Below, piece after piece: positions 7,547 through 15,017 of a DNA stretch of 36,799 nt. A program made the position numbers and the translations under genes. Each line of letters opens with the position of its first letter. Within the stretch, counting starts at the first letter, position 1. The notes under the pieces were generated by a model. The model was not told the DNA's origin, made no database searches, and was given only the letters and a program-made list of their open reading frames with translations. Origin of the DNA: Selenomonadaceae bacterium (GTDB lineage Bacteria; Bacillota; Negativicutes; Selenomonadales; Selenomonadaceae); assembly GCA_022786545.1 (NCBI GenBank), contig JALFXV010000018.1, positions 1 through 36,799 on the forward strand. The letters are read 5' to 3'.

Positions 7547-8350
7547 TTACTTGTGCAATATATACTTTACTGCCAGATAGCCCACTCCGTAGAGCAGGAC
7601 CATCGGAATTGCCATCATGCTCTGGCTGATAACATCCGGCGGCGTGAACAGCGCACCAATCACGAAGCACACCACGATCACAACCCGGAATTTCGCCGCC
7701 AGCATGTCAGATGTCACAATGCCCATCCATGCCAGCACCAGCATGACCAGCGGCATCTCAAACAGCATGCCAAAGGGAAGCACAAAGGTAAGGATAAAAT
7801 CAAAATAGCTGCCAGCCGATAAAAACGGCTGAAAATCACTGTTGCCCATCCCCAGGAAGAAGCTCATGGCCACCGGCAGCACCAGCTTGAAGGAAAACAG
7901 CATGCCTGCCGCAAAGAGCACCACGGACACCGGCACCAGTACAGACATCATCAGCCGCTCCCGCATGGTTAGGGCCGGGAGCAGAAATGCCCATGCCTGA
8001 TAAAAAATAATCGGCAGGGAGATGATGAAGCCGGAAAACATGGTCACCTTGATGTAGACAAAAAATGCCTCCGCCGGCTGCATATAGTAGAGCTTTCCTG
8101 CCGGTTCCACCAGCCACGCCATAATCCTGTCCAGAAAGCCATAGGCAATAGCTGAACCTATCGCCACGCCCAGCAGGCTGTACAGGATGCGCCGCCGCAG
8201 CTCCGTCAGGTGCGCCAGGATGGACATATTGTCAGCCTGTTCATCAGGCTCAGTCTCTTGCTTTTGCACAGCTTCATGCTCCTGCACAACTTTCTCTTGT
8301 TGTACCGTCAGATCATCCGGTACACTTGATAATTCTGAAGTATTTGCCAT
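7547..8350 (-). CDS. tatC: Twin-arginine translocase subunit TatC
   Basis: TatC is the receptor of the Tat pathway, binding twin-arginine signal peptides and moving folded proteins across the cytoplasmic membrane. This 267-residue copy has a charged, Glu/Gln-rich N-terminal extension of about 45 residues, then the conserved HLTELRRRIL, six membrane spans, FYQAWAFLLPALTMRERL after the second span, and the family signatures FGMLFEMPL and ALFTPPDVISQ. It is 27 bases downstream of tatA in the same orientation, and the pair is divergent from the hydrogenase genes. No tatB is present. The nearest recognisable Tat substrate is the hydrogenase at 12730, which suggests a partner, possibly dedicated, export role. 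Confidence 0.95.
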   Translation of the reverse strand: MANTSELSSVPDDLTVQQEKVVQEHEAVQKQETEPDEQADNMSILAHLTELRRRILYSLLGVAIGSAIAYGFLDRIMAWLVEPAGKLYYMQPAEAFFVYIKVTMFSGFIISLPIIFYQAWAFLLPALTMRERLMMSVLVPVSVVLFAAGMLFSFKLVLPVAMSFFLGMGNSDFQPFLSAGSYFDFILTFVLPFGMLFEMPLVMLVLAWMGIVTSDMLAAKFRVVIVVCFVIGALFTPPDVISQSMMAIPMVLLYGVGYLAVKYILHK

Positions 8351-8377
8351 ATCACTATGCCTTATACGCCATGGGGC

Positions 8378-8575
8378 TTACGCCTTGGTGCCGGTAGACT
8401 TCTTATCCTCGTCTACAACGGTAACATCCTCAATGATGTTTTTCTCAGCATTCTTGAACTCCCTGATGCTCTTGCCCAAAGCCTTGCCTACGTCAGGCAG
8501 CTTGCCAGGCCCGAAAACCACCAAGGCAATAACCAGTATCAAGACAAGCTCTGTAACACCAATGCCACTGAACAT
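8378..8575 (-). CDS. tatA: Twin-arginine translocase subunit TatA/E
   Basis: A 65-residue TatA-type protein: one N-terminal membrane helix (TELVLILVIALVVFGPGKLP, containing the hallmark F-G-P-x-K-L-P hinge), then an amphipathic helix (VGKALGKSIREFKNAEKN) and a short acidic tail. TatA oligomers form the passage for folded substrates recruited by TatC. Ribosome binding site AAGGTGAG precedes the ATG. With no TatB nearby it probably acts as a bifunctional TatA, as in minimal Firmicutes Tat systems. It is the first gene of a leftward tatA-tatC unit. Confidence 0.95.
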   Translation of the reverse strand: MFSGIGVTELVLILVIALVVFGPGKLPDVGKALGKSIREFKNAEKNIIEDVTVVDEDKKSTGTKA

Positions 8576-8607
8576 AAAATCTCACCTTTCAAAAACAATT
8601 TCACCGC

Positions 8608-8613
8608 ATTATA
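8608..8613 (-). promoter_or_regulatory. Possible -10 element of tatA-tatC
   Basis: A perfect TATAAT on the minus strand, about 33 bases before the tatA start. The -35 region at the right distance is poor (AGTTTA), so the promoter is tentative. The rest of the 296-base divergent gap up to hydE is AT-rich; I see no clear promoter or operator for hydE there. Confidence 0.4.
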
Positions 8614-8858
8614 TAGCTAAAATATGAAAATAAACTGTAGCCAAAGGCTCCCTACATTTTACGCTCATTTCTCAAAAAAAGCAAGCATGGTATCAGGCAT
8701 AATATTATTAGTGGGAAAATATGTTATTGAACATTGGTCAACTACCTGCTGCACATGAAGCTTTTTGCGATTTTTGTAGAAATTTTCTGTTAATAATGTT
8801 GCTTTAAATTAGCAAAAGTAATATCATTGATTTGTAAGCATAAATAATAGCTATTTTT

Positions 8859-8874
8859 AGGAGATGATAGTATT
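8859..8874 (+). promoter_or_regulatory. Ribosome binding site and AUU start of hydE
   Basis: AGGAG at 8859-8863 is followed after 8 bases by ATT 8872, in frame with HydE. The only nearby ATG (8864) touches the binding site, is in another frame and meets a stop after 37 codons. No ATG, GTG or TTG lies in the HydE frame between the upstream TAG (8848) and 9169. Confidence 0.6.
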
Positions 8875-9915
8875 TCTGTTGTTGACGATATTGAAGCAAA
8901 ACAGGATATCACAAGGGACGAGCTTCAGTATCTGCTGGAGGGCAACGAAGGAGAATACCTGCGTCAGCGGGCTGTAGCCGTCAGGGAAGCCGTCTATGGG
9001 CAGGAGGTCTTTATCCGGGGACTTATCGAGTTCACCAATTTCTGCAAGAACAATTGCTACTACTGCGGCATCAGGCGTGATAACAGGCAGGCTTCCAGAT
9101 ACCGGCTGACCGCTGAGGAAATCCTGGACTGCTGCCAAAACGGCTATGAGCTGGGCTTTCGGACCTTTGTGCTTCAGGGAGGCGAGGATGAGTATTTTAC
9201 AGATGACAGGATGTGCCGGATTATCAGCAGCATCAAGTCAAACCATCCTGACTGCGCCATCACCCTGTCCATAGGCGAAAAGGAAAGGGCAAGCTATCAG
9301 CGTTTTTGGGAGGCAGGTGCCGAAAGATACCTGCTGCGCCATGAAACGGCTGACGAGGCGCACTACAGAAAGCTCCATCCGAAAGAAATGTCCCTGCAGC
9401 ATCGCAAGGAGTGCCTGTATGCACTAAAGGAAATAGGCTATCAGGTGGGAGCAGGCTTCATGACAGGCTCCCCGGGGCAAACCGTTGCTACCTTGCATGA
9501 GGATTTGCAGTTCCTGCGGGAGCTGAAACCTCACATGGTGGGCATCGGCCCTTTTATACCGCAGCACGATACGCCCTTTGGCAATGCGCCGGGGGGAACG
9601 GCTGCCATGACGCTTACCCTGCTGTCCATCATCAGGCTGCTGCTGCCTAATGTACTGCTGCCAGCTACCACGGCACTGGGCACCATTGACCCGGTGGGCA
9701 GGGAAAAGGGGCTCAGGGCAGGTGCCAACGTAGTCATGCCGAACCTTTCGCCCAAGGCGGTGCGCAAGAAGTATGCCCTGTACGATGCCAAAATCTGCAC
9801 AGGCGAGGAAGCGGCAGAGTGTATTGTGTGCTTGAAAAATCGTGTTAGAAATGCCGGTTACAACATAGTCTGTGACCGGGGAGATTATAGAAACAGGGGG
9901 ATAGAAAATGTATGA
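8872..9915 (+). CDS. hydE: [FeFe] hydrogenase H-cluster radical SAM maturase HydE
   Basis: HydE is a radical SAM enzyme that, with HydG and HydF, builds the 2Fe subcluster of the [FeFe] hydrogenase active site. Starting from ATT 8872 the protein has 347 residues, the usual length. The cluster motif C58-x3-C62-x2-C65 (FCKNNCYYCGIR) is intact, followed by FVLQGGEDEY, YLLRHETA, GAGFMTGSPGQT and the C-terminal NVVMPNLSP typical of HydE. No standard start codon exists upstream of the radical SAM motif; a GTG at 9169 would delete it. So either AUU is the true initiator or a base is missing near 8867, which would join ATG 8864 to the frame. The gene overlaps hydG by 8 bases. Confidence 0.92.
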   Translation: MSVVDDIEAKQDITRDELQYLLEGNEGEYLRQRAVAVREAVYGQEVFIRGLIEFTNFCKNNCYYCGIRRDNRQASRYRLTAEEILDCCQNGYELGFRTFVLQGGEDEYFTDDRMCRIISSIKSNHPDCAITLSIGEKERASYQRFWEAGAERYLLRHETADEAHYRKLHPKEMSLQHRKECLYALKEIGYQVGAGFMTGSPGQTVATLHEDLQFLRELKPHMVGIGPFIPQHDTPFGNAPGGTAAMTLTLLSIIRLLLPNVLLPATTALGTIDPVGREKGLRAGANVVMPNLSPKAVRKKYALYDAKICTGEEAAECIVCLKNRVRNAGYNIVCDRGDYRNRGIENV

Positions 9916-11326
9916 TGTAAAATCAATGAAGGCAGAGGAATTTATCTCCGACGAGGAAATAAAGGCAACCCTGCAGTATGCCGATGAGAACAAGGACAAT
10001 ATGGAGGTAGTTGATGCCATTATTGCCAAGGCAAAGCTGGGCAAGGGGCTTACCCATCGGGAGGCCTCGGTGCTCCTGGCATGTGACAACGAGGAAAAGC
10101 TACAGGAGATTTATGACCTGGCAAGGCAGATCAAGGAAGACTACTACGGCAACCGCATAGTGCTGTTTGCGCCGCTGTACCTTTCCAACTACTGCGTCAA
10201 CGGCTGCCTGTACTGCCCGTATCATCTGAAAAACAAGCATATCAGCCGCAAGAAGCTGACGCAGGACGAAATCCGCAAGGAAGTAATCGCCTTGCAGGAT
10301 ATGGGACACAAGCGCCTTGCCATCGAGCTGGGTGAGGATCCGGTCAACAATCCTATTGAGTATGTGCTGGAATCCATCAACACAATCTACAACATCAAGC
10401 ACAAGAATGGCGCCATCCGCCGGGTAAATGTCAATATTGCAGCCACTACGGTGGAGAATTACAAGAAGCTTCATGATGCCGGTATCGGCACTTATATCCT
10501 GTTCCAGGAGACATATAATAAGGAAGCCTATGAAACGCTGCATCCGACCGGGCCAAAGCATGATTATGCCTACCATACGGAGGCTATGGACAGGGCTCAG
10601 GCAGGCGGCATTGATGATGTGGGGCTGGGCGTGCTTTTCGGGCTGGAAATGTACCGCTATGAATTTGCCGGCCTCCTGATGCATGCAGAGCACCTGGAGG
10701 CTGTCCATGGCGTGGGCCCTCATACCATCAGCGTGCCTCGTGTCAAGAAGGCTGATGATATTGATCCAGAGGCCTTTGACAACGGCATCAGCGATGAAAT
10801 CTTCGAGAAGATTATCGCCCTCATCAGGGTAGCTGTGCCGTACACCGGCATGATTATCTCCACCCGTGAGGGCAAGGCCGTCAGGGAGAAGGCTCTTGAG
10901 CTGGGCATTTCCCAGATCAGCGGCGCTTCCCGTACCAGCGTAGGCGGCTATGCCGAGGAGGAATCTGAGGATGACAACTCTGCCCAGTTCGATGTCAGCG
11001 ACCAGCGCACCCTGGACGAGGTAATCAGCTGGCTCATCAATCTGGGCTATGTGCCAAGCTTCTGCACGGCATGCTATAGGGAAGGCCGCACCGGCGACAG
11101 GTTCATGTCCCTCTGCAAGAGCAAGCAGATTCTGAACTGCTGCCATCCGAATGCCCTGATGACCCTGAAGGAATATCTGGAGGACTATGCCAGTGAAGAA
11201 ACCAGAGCAAAGGGCATGGCCATGATAGCCGAGGAGCTGAAAAAGATTCCTAACGAAAAGGTCAGGAGGATTGCCGCAGAGCATATTGCCGATATTAGCA
11301 AGGGTAAAAGGGATTTCAGGTTTTAA
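9908..11326 (+). CDS. hydG: [FeFe] hydrogenase H-cluster radical SAM maturase HydG (tyrosine lyase)
   Basis: HydG cleaves tyrosine to supply the CO and CN ligands of the H-cluster. The 472-residue protein has the radical SAM motif C96-x3-C100-x2-C103 (YCVNGCLYCPY) inside a TIM barrel. Near the C-terminus it has the HydG-specific auxiliary cluster site FCTACYREGRTGDRFM (C386, C389) with a further C403, which separates it from the related thiamine enzyme ThiH. ETYNKEAYETLHPTGPK lies in the substrate region. It overlaps hydE by 8 bases, and hydF starts 2 bases after its stop, so the three maturases are one translationally linked unit. Confidence 0.97.
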   Translation: MYDVKSMKAEEFISDEEIKATLQYADENKDNMEVVDAIIAKAKLGKGLTHREASVLLACDNEEKLQEIYDLARQIKEDYYGNRIVLFAPLYLSNYCVNGCLYCPYHLKNKHISRKKLTQDEIRKEVIALQDMGHKRLAIELGEDPVNNPIEYVLESINTIYNIKHKNGAIRRVNVNIAATTVENYKKLHDAGIGTYILFQETYNKEAYETLHPTGPKHDYAYHTEAMDRAQAGGIDDVGLGVLFGLEMYRYEFAGLLMHAEHLEAVHGVGPHTISVPRVKKADDIDPEAFDNGISDEIFEKIIALIRVAVPYTGMIISTREGKAVREKALELGISQISGASRTSVGGYAEEESEDDNSAQFDVSDQRTLDEVISWLINLGYVPSFCTACYREGRTGDRFMSLCKSKQILNCCHPNALMTLKEYLEDYASEETRAKGMAMIAEELKKIPNEKVRRIAAEHIADISKGKRDFRF

Positions 11327-11328
11327 TT

Positions 11329-12543
11329 ATGGCAGAGTTAATTTCAACACCAAACGCAAACAGGCTGCACATCGGTATTTTTGGCAGGACCAACAGCGGC
11401 AAGTCAACTCTCTTGAATGTCCTGACAGGTCAGATCACCTCCATCGTATCCGAGGTGGCCGGAACAACTACGGACATTGTCTACAAGGCCATGGAAATCA
11501 ATCCCCTGGGCCCCTGCCTGCTGATGGACACGGCAGGCCTTGAGGATACCACGGTATTGGGGGCTCAGCGGCTGGAAAAGACAAAGCTGGCTATGGACAA
11601 GGCGGAGATAGCCATCATCGTCTTTCCGGCTGATGGCAGGGCGGATTTTGCCGCGGAGCTGGGGCTTTTGGATTCCTTCCGCCAGAAGGATATTCCTGTG
11701 CTGTGCCTCATCAACATCTTCGGTGACAACGAGGCTGCGGCAGCTGATCTAAAGGCACAGCTCAAGGGCAGGCTGAAGGACAGCAAGGTAGAAGCAATGC
11801 TGCTGGATTGCAGCCGGACAAAGGATGTAGGCAGCCTGCGCCTGGCTCTTGCCAAGCTGATGCCGGAGGATTATGATAATGAGTTCATCACAGGCAGGCT
11901 GGTCAAGGAGGACGATGTGGTGCTGCTGGTAATGCCCCAGGACATCCAGGCACCTAAGCGCCGCCTGATTCTGCCCCAGGTGCAGACCATCCGGGAGCTT
12001 TTGGACAGGAAATGCACTGTGGTCAGCACCACGGCAGAAAAGCTGGAGCTGGCCCTGTCCCGGCTGAGTGCTCCGCCACAGCTGATTATCACGGATTCCC
12101 AGGTGTTCAAGCATGTCTATGAGCACAAGCCGGCTGAAAGCAGGCTGACCTCCTTCTCCGTGCTGTTCGCAGCTTACAAGGGAGACCTTTCATATTATAT
12201 TGAAGGGGCACAGCAGATAGACAGCCTCACGGAGAAATCCCGGGTGCTCATCGCTGAGTGCTGCACCCATGCCCCTCTGAAGGAAGACATCGGACGGGAG
12301 AAGATTCCGCGCCTCTTCAGAAAACGCTTTGGGGAGGCCATGCAGATTGATGTGGTCAGCGGCACTGATTTTCCTGCGGAGCTGTCCGGGTATGACCTGA
12401 TTATCCAGTGTGGCGGCTGCATGTTCAACCGCAAGTTTGTCATGGCGCGCATCCAGAAGGCAAAGGATGCAGCCGTGCCTATGACCAATTATGGCATTAC
12501 CATCGCATATCTGACGGGCATCCTTGATAAAATATCCTTTTAA
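11329..12543 (+). CDS. hydF: [FeFe] hydrogenase H-cluster maturation GTPase HydF
   Basis: HydF is the scaffold on which the 2Fe precursor is assembled before transfer to the hydrogenase. The 404-residue protein has an N-terminal GTPase domain with P-loop GRTNSGKS (residues 19-26), the T of switch I in AGTTTD and DTAGLED. A middle dimerisation domain follows. The C-terminal cluster-binding domain has Cys311/Cys312 and His314 (ECCTHAP) and C361-G-G-C364 (QCGGCMFN), the conserved H...CxxC ligand set. Start ATG 11329 is 2 bases after hydG. An AT-rich inverted repeat follows the stop. Confidence 0.96.
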   Translation: MAELISTPNANRLHIGIFGRTNSGKSTLLNVLTGQITSIVSEVAGTTTDIVYKAMEINPLGPCLLMDTAGLEDTTVLGAQRLEKTKLAMDKAEIAIIVFPADGRADFAAELGLLDSFRQKDIPVLCLINIFGDNEAAAADLKAQLKGRLKDSKVEAMLLDCSRTKDVGSLRLALAKLMPEDYDNEFITGRLVKEDDVVLLVMPQDIQAPKRRLILPQVQTIRELLDRKCTVVSTTAEKLELALSRLSAPPQLIITDSQVFKHVYEHKPAESRLTSFSVLFAAYKGDLSYYIEGAQQIDSLTEKSRVLIAECCTHAPLKEDIGREKIPRLFRKRFGEAMQIDVVSGTDFPAELSGYDLIIQCGGCMFNRKFVMARIQKAKDAAVPMTNYGITIAYLTGILDKISF

Positions 12544-12545
12544 GC

Positions 12546-12595
12546 GTTAATTAATTGACTATTAAGTGTTAAAAACAATTAATTAACTGTTTTTT
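12546..12595 (+). terminator. AT-rich inverted repeat after hydF; weak terminator or operator
   Basis: GTTAATTAATTG (12546-12557) and CAATTAATTAAC (12576-12587) form a perfect 12-bp inverted repeat with an 18-base loop, followed by TGTTTTTT. The T-run favours a terminator between hydF and hydA, but the almost G/C-free stem is weak, and a regulator binding site is equally possible. A TAAAAT hexamer at 12665-12670 may be the -10 of a separate hydA promoter. Confidence 0.5.
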
Positions 12596-12729
12596 GGTGC
12601 CTATTATAGGTGAGCTTAATTGTTCCATAAATATAAAATATTTCTTATCCTTATTTTTAAGTGATAAAATAATAATTGGGAATTTTTGTTTTTTTGTTGG
12701 GGAGTTATGTTTTTATAAGGAGAGTTTGT

Positions 12730-14226
12730 ATGAGTAGCAAAATTTCTCGGCGCAAATTTTTAAAGCTTGTAGCTGGGTCCGGAGCCGTGGGCTTCGGCGT
12801 CATGGCCGCAGGCTGCAAGGGAAAGCCATCGGGAGCCGAGGGCTGGATTCCTGACCAGTATCAGGGCAAGGGAGATTTCCCGGTAAACCTCAAGGGCCGC
12901 GTAGCCATCAGCGATGCCAATCCGTCCATTGAACGTGATGATGAAAAGTGCATCCTGTGCGGCCAGTGCGTGGAGGCCTGCAAGAATGTCATGGGCGTAT
13001 ACGGCAATTATCCTTTGCCGCTGAAAAGTGAAATCGCCTGTGTAAATTGCGGCCAGTGCGTTATGTGGTGCCCGTCCGGTGCCATCACGGAAAAGCGCAA
13101 TATCAAGGAAGTGCTGGCAGCTATTGATGACGATACCAAGCATGTGGTAGTGCAGACCGCACCGGCCACCAAGGTATCCCTTGGTGAGGAATTTGGCATG
13201 GAGCCTGGCACCAGCGTTGGCAACAAGATGGCTGGCGCCTTGAAGGAAGCCGGTTTTGATGCAGTATTTGATACCTGCTTCTCAGCCGACCTGACCATCA
13301 TGGAGGAAGCATCTGAGTTTGTTCACAGGCTGACTGCGGCAAAGGATGAGATTCCGCATCTGACCTCCTGCTGTCCTGGCTGGGTAAAATACTGCGAGTA
13401 TTTCTATCCTGAGCTGATGCACAACCTGTCCACCTGCAAGTCACCGCAGAACATGATGGGCGCTACCATCAAGTCCTTCTATGCTGACAAGATGGGCATC
13501 AAGCCGGAAAACATCGTCAATGTTTCCATTATGCCTTGCACCGCAAAGAAGTTCGAGGTAGCCCGGGATGAGCTGGAGGTAGACGGCAACCGGGATATGG
13601 ATTACGTTCTGACCACCAGGGAGCTGGCTGTACTGCTGAAAGCCAAGGGCATTGACCTGAATACCGTACCTGAGCGGGAGTATGATTCCGTGCTGGGCGA
13701 GTCCACAGGTGCCGGCAAGATTTTCGGTGCTACCGGCGGTGTTACCGAGGCAGCAGTCCGTTCCGCCTATTTCTTTGCCACCGGTTCCAATCCGCCTGCT
13801 GACCTTCTGTCCTGGCAGCCTGTCCGCGGCATGACTGCGGTCAAGGAAGCAACTGCCTCCATTCCAGGCGTAGGCACGGTGAATATCGCGGTTTGCCATG
13901 GCCTGGAAAATGCCAGAAAGCTTCTGGACGGCATCAAGGCCAGCGGCAGCAGCAAGTGGCAGTTTATTGAATTCATGGCCTGCCCGGGCGGCTGCATCGG
14001 TGGCGGCGGACAGCCGAAATCCACCGTAGCTGCTCAGAACAGCGCCAAGCTGAAGCGCATCGAAGCCATTTACAAGGAAGACACCGGCTCCGCCAAGCGC
14101 TGCAGCCATGATAATACCGAAATTCAGTCCGTTTACAAGGAATTTTTCGGCAAGCCTCTTAGCGAGAAGGCTGAAAAGTACCTGCATACAACCTTTGTAA
14201 ACCGTCATGACCGGTTATTTAGTTAA
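12730..14226 (+). CDS. hydA: Tat-exported [FeFe] hydrogenase catalytic subunit with fused small-subunit domain
   Basis: ATG 12730 has a good binding site (AAGGAG, 7 bases upstream), giving 498 residues; an in-frame upstream start at 12676 lacks support. The N-terminus is a twin-arginine signal (SRRKFLK, R7/R8), a hydrophobic stretch and AAGC ending at Cys29, a lipobox-like site. Two 4Fe-4S ferredoxin motifs follow (C74-x2-C77-x2-C80-x3-C84 and C104-x2-C107-x2-C110-x3-C114). All three H-cluster signatures are present: TSCCPGW (212-218), MPCTAKKFE (268-276) and FMACPGGCIGGGGQP. The C-terminal ~55 residues match the iron-hydrogenase small-subunit domain, usually a separate chain in periplasmic enzymes. 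It should therefore be matured in the cytosol by HydEFG, then exported folded through Tat and probably lipid-anchored. HybA- and HybB-like genes follow directly. Confidence 0.95.
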   Translation: MSSKISRRKFLKLVAGSGAVGFGVMAAGCKGKPSGAEGWIPDQYQGKGDFPVNLKGRVAISDANPSIERDDEKCILCGQCVEACKNVMGVYGNYPLPLKSEIACVNCGQCVMWCPSGAITEKRNIKEVLAAIDDDTKHVVVQTAPATKVSLGEEFGMEPGTSVGNKMAGALKEAGFDAVFDTCFSADLTIMEEASEFVHRLTAAKDEIPHLTSCCPGWVKYCEYFYPELMHNLSTCKSPQNMMGATIKSFYADKMGIKPENIVNVSIMPCTAKKFEVARDELEVDGNRDMDYVLTTRELAVLLKAKGIDLNTVPEREYDSVLGESTGAGKIFGATGGVTEAAVRSAYFFATGSNPPADLLSWQPVRGMTAVKEATASIPGVGTVNIAVCHGLENARKLLDGIKASGSSKWQFIEFMACPGGCIGGGGQPKSTVAAQNSAKLKRIEAIYKEDTGSAKRCSHDNTEIQSVYKEFFGKPLSEKAEKYLHTTFVNRHDRLFS

Positions 14227-14241
14227 GGAGGGTTGAAATAA

Positions 14242-15015
14242 ATGGCTGTATTAGTAGATATTACAAAATGTATTGGCTGCGAGGGCTGCAGCGTTGCCTG
14301 CAAGATGTACAATGGCCTTGATTTCAAGGCGAAGCCTCGCAATATAAAGGATGGCCATGTGGAGCTGGATGACAACCGCTGGACGGTGATTCAGGAGTTC
14401 CACCCGGATGACAAGCTGAGATTTGTCAAGAAGCAGTGCCTGCACTGTCTGGAGCCTGCCTGTGCCTCTGCCTGCTTCTCCAAGGCAATTCAGAAGGACG
14501 AAAAGACAGGTGCCGTTGTTTATTATCCTGACCTGTGCGTAGGATGCCGCTACTGCCTGGTGGCATGCCCGTACTCCATTCCTAAGTATCAGTGGAATGA
14601 GCAGTTCCCGCAGGTGGCAAAATGCCAGATGTGCGAGGCCCGGGTTGAGAAGGGCGATGCTCCTGCATGCGTATCCGCCTGCACCACCGGCGCATTGATT
14701 TCCGGTGACAGGGACGAGCTCATCAAGAAAGCTCATGAAATCATCAATTCCGACAGCCGCTATGTGAACCATGTCTATGGCGAGCATGAGGTAGGCGGTT
14801 CCCAGTGGCTCTACATCTCCGATGTGCCTTTTGAGGAGCTGGGCTTCAAGCAGGTCAGCGAGACACCTGTTACCAGCTACACCAAGAGCTACATGTCCAA
14901 GGTTCCTGGCTTTGCCGCTGCCTGGGCATTGTTCCTGGCAGGCCTTTCATTCTACAATCATCGTGTGGAAAAGAACAAGAAGCAGGATGATAACAAGCAG
15001 GATAAGGAGGGCTGA
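14242..15015 (+). CDS. hybA: HybA/DmsB-like four-cluster ferredoxin subunit, C-terminally membrane-anchored
   Basis: A 257-residue electron-transfer subunit with four Cys clusters: CIGCEGCSVAC near the N-terminus, CLHCLEPACASAC, CVGCRYCLVACPY and CQMCEARVEKGDAPACVSAC. This is the DmsB/HybA 4x[4Fe-4S] arrangement that links a catalytic subunit to a quinone-reactive membrane protein. One hydrophobic segment near the C-terminus (GFAAAWALFLAGLSFY) precedes a Lys/Asp-rich tail, matching the tail anchor of HybA. Unlike E. coli HybA it has no Tat signal, beginning straight at MAVLVDITKC. If it works outside, it must be carried across with the Tat-tagged hydrogenase. The gene lies 15 bases after the hydrogenase stop with AAGGAGG between them. 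The symbol is by homology. Confidence 0.85.
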   Translation: MAVLVDITKCIGCEGCSVACKMYNGLDFKAKPRNIKDGHVELDDNRWTVIQEFHPDDKLRFVKKQCLHCLEPACASACFSKAIQKDEKTGAVVYYPDLCVGCRYCLVACPYSIPKYQWNEQFPQVAKCQMCEARVEKGDAPACVSACTTGALISGDRDELIKKAHEIINSDSRYVNHVYGEHEVGGSQWLYISDVPFEELGFKQVSETPVTSYTKSYMSKVPGFAAAWALFLAGLSFYNHRVEKNKKQDDNKQDKEG

Positions 15016-15017
15016 GC

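Noticed and set aside
9169-9915. HydE starting at GTG 9169
   Set aside because: It would lack the radical SAM Cys motif and about 100 conserved residues encoded in the same frame from 8872.
13441-14208. 255-codon minus-strand frame opposite the hydrogenase
   Set aside because: It is an antisense shadow of hydA, caused by GC-rich codon use.
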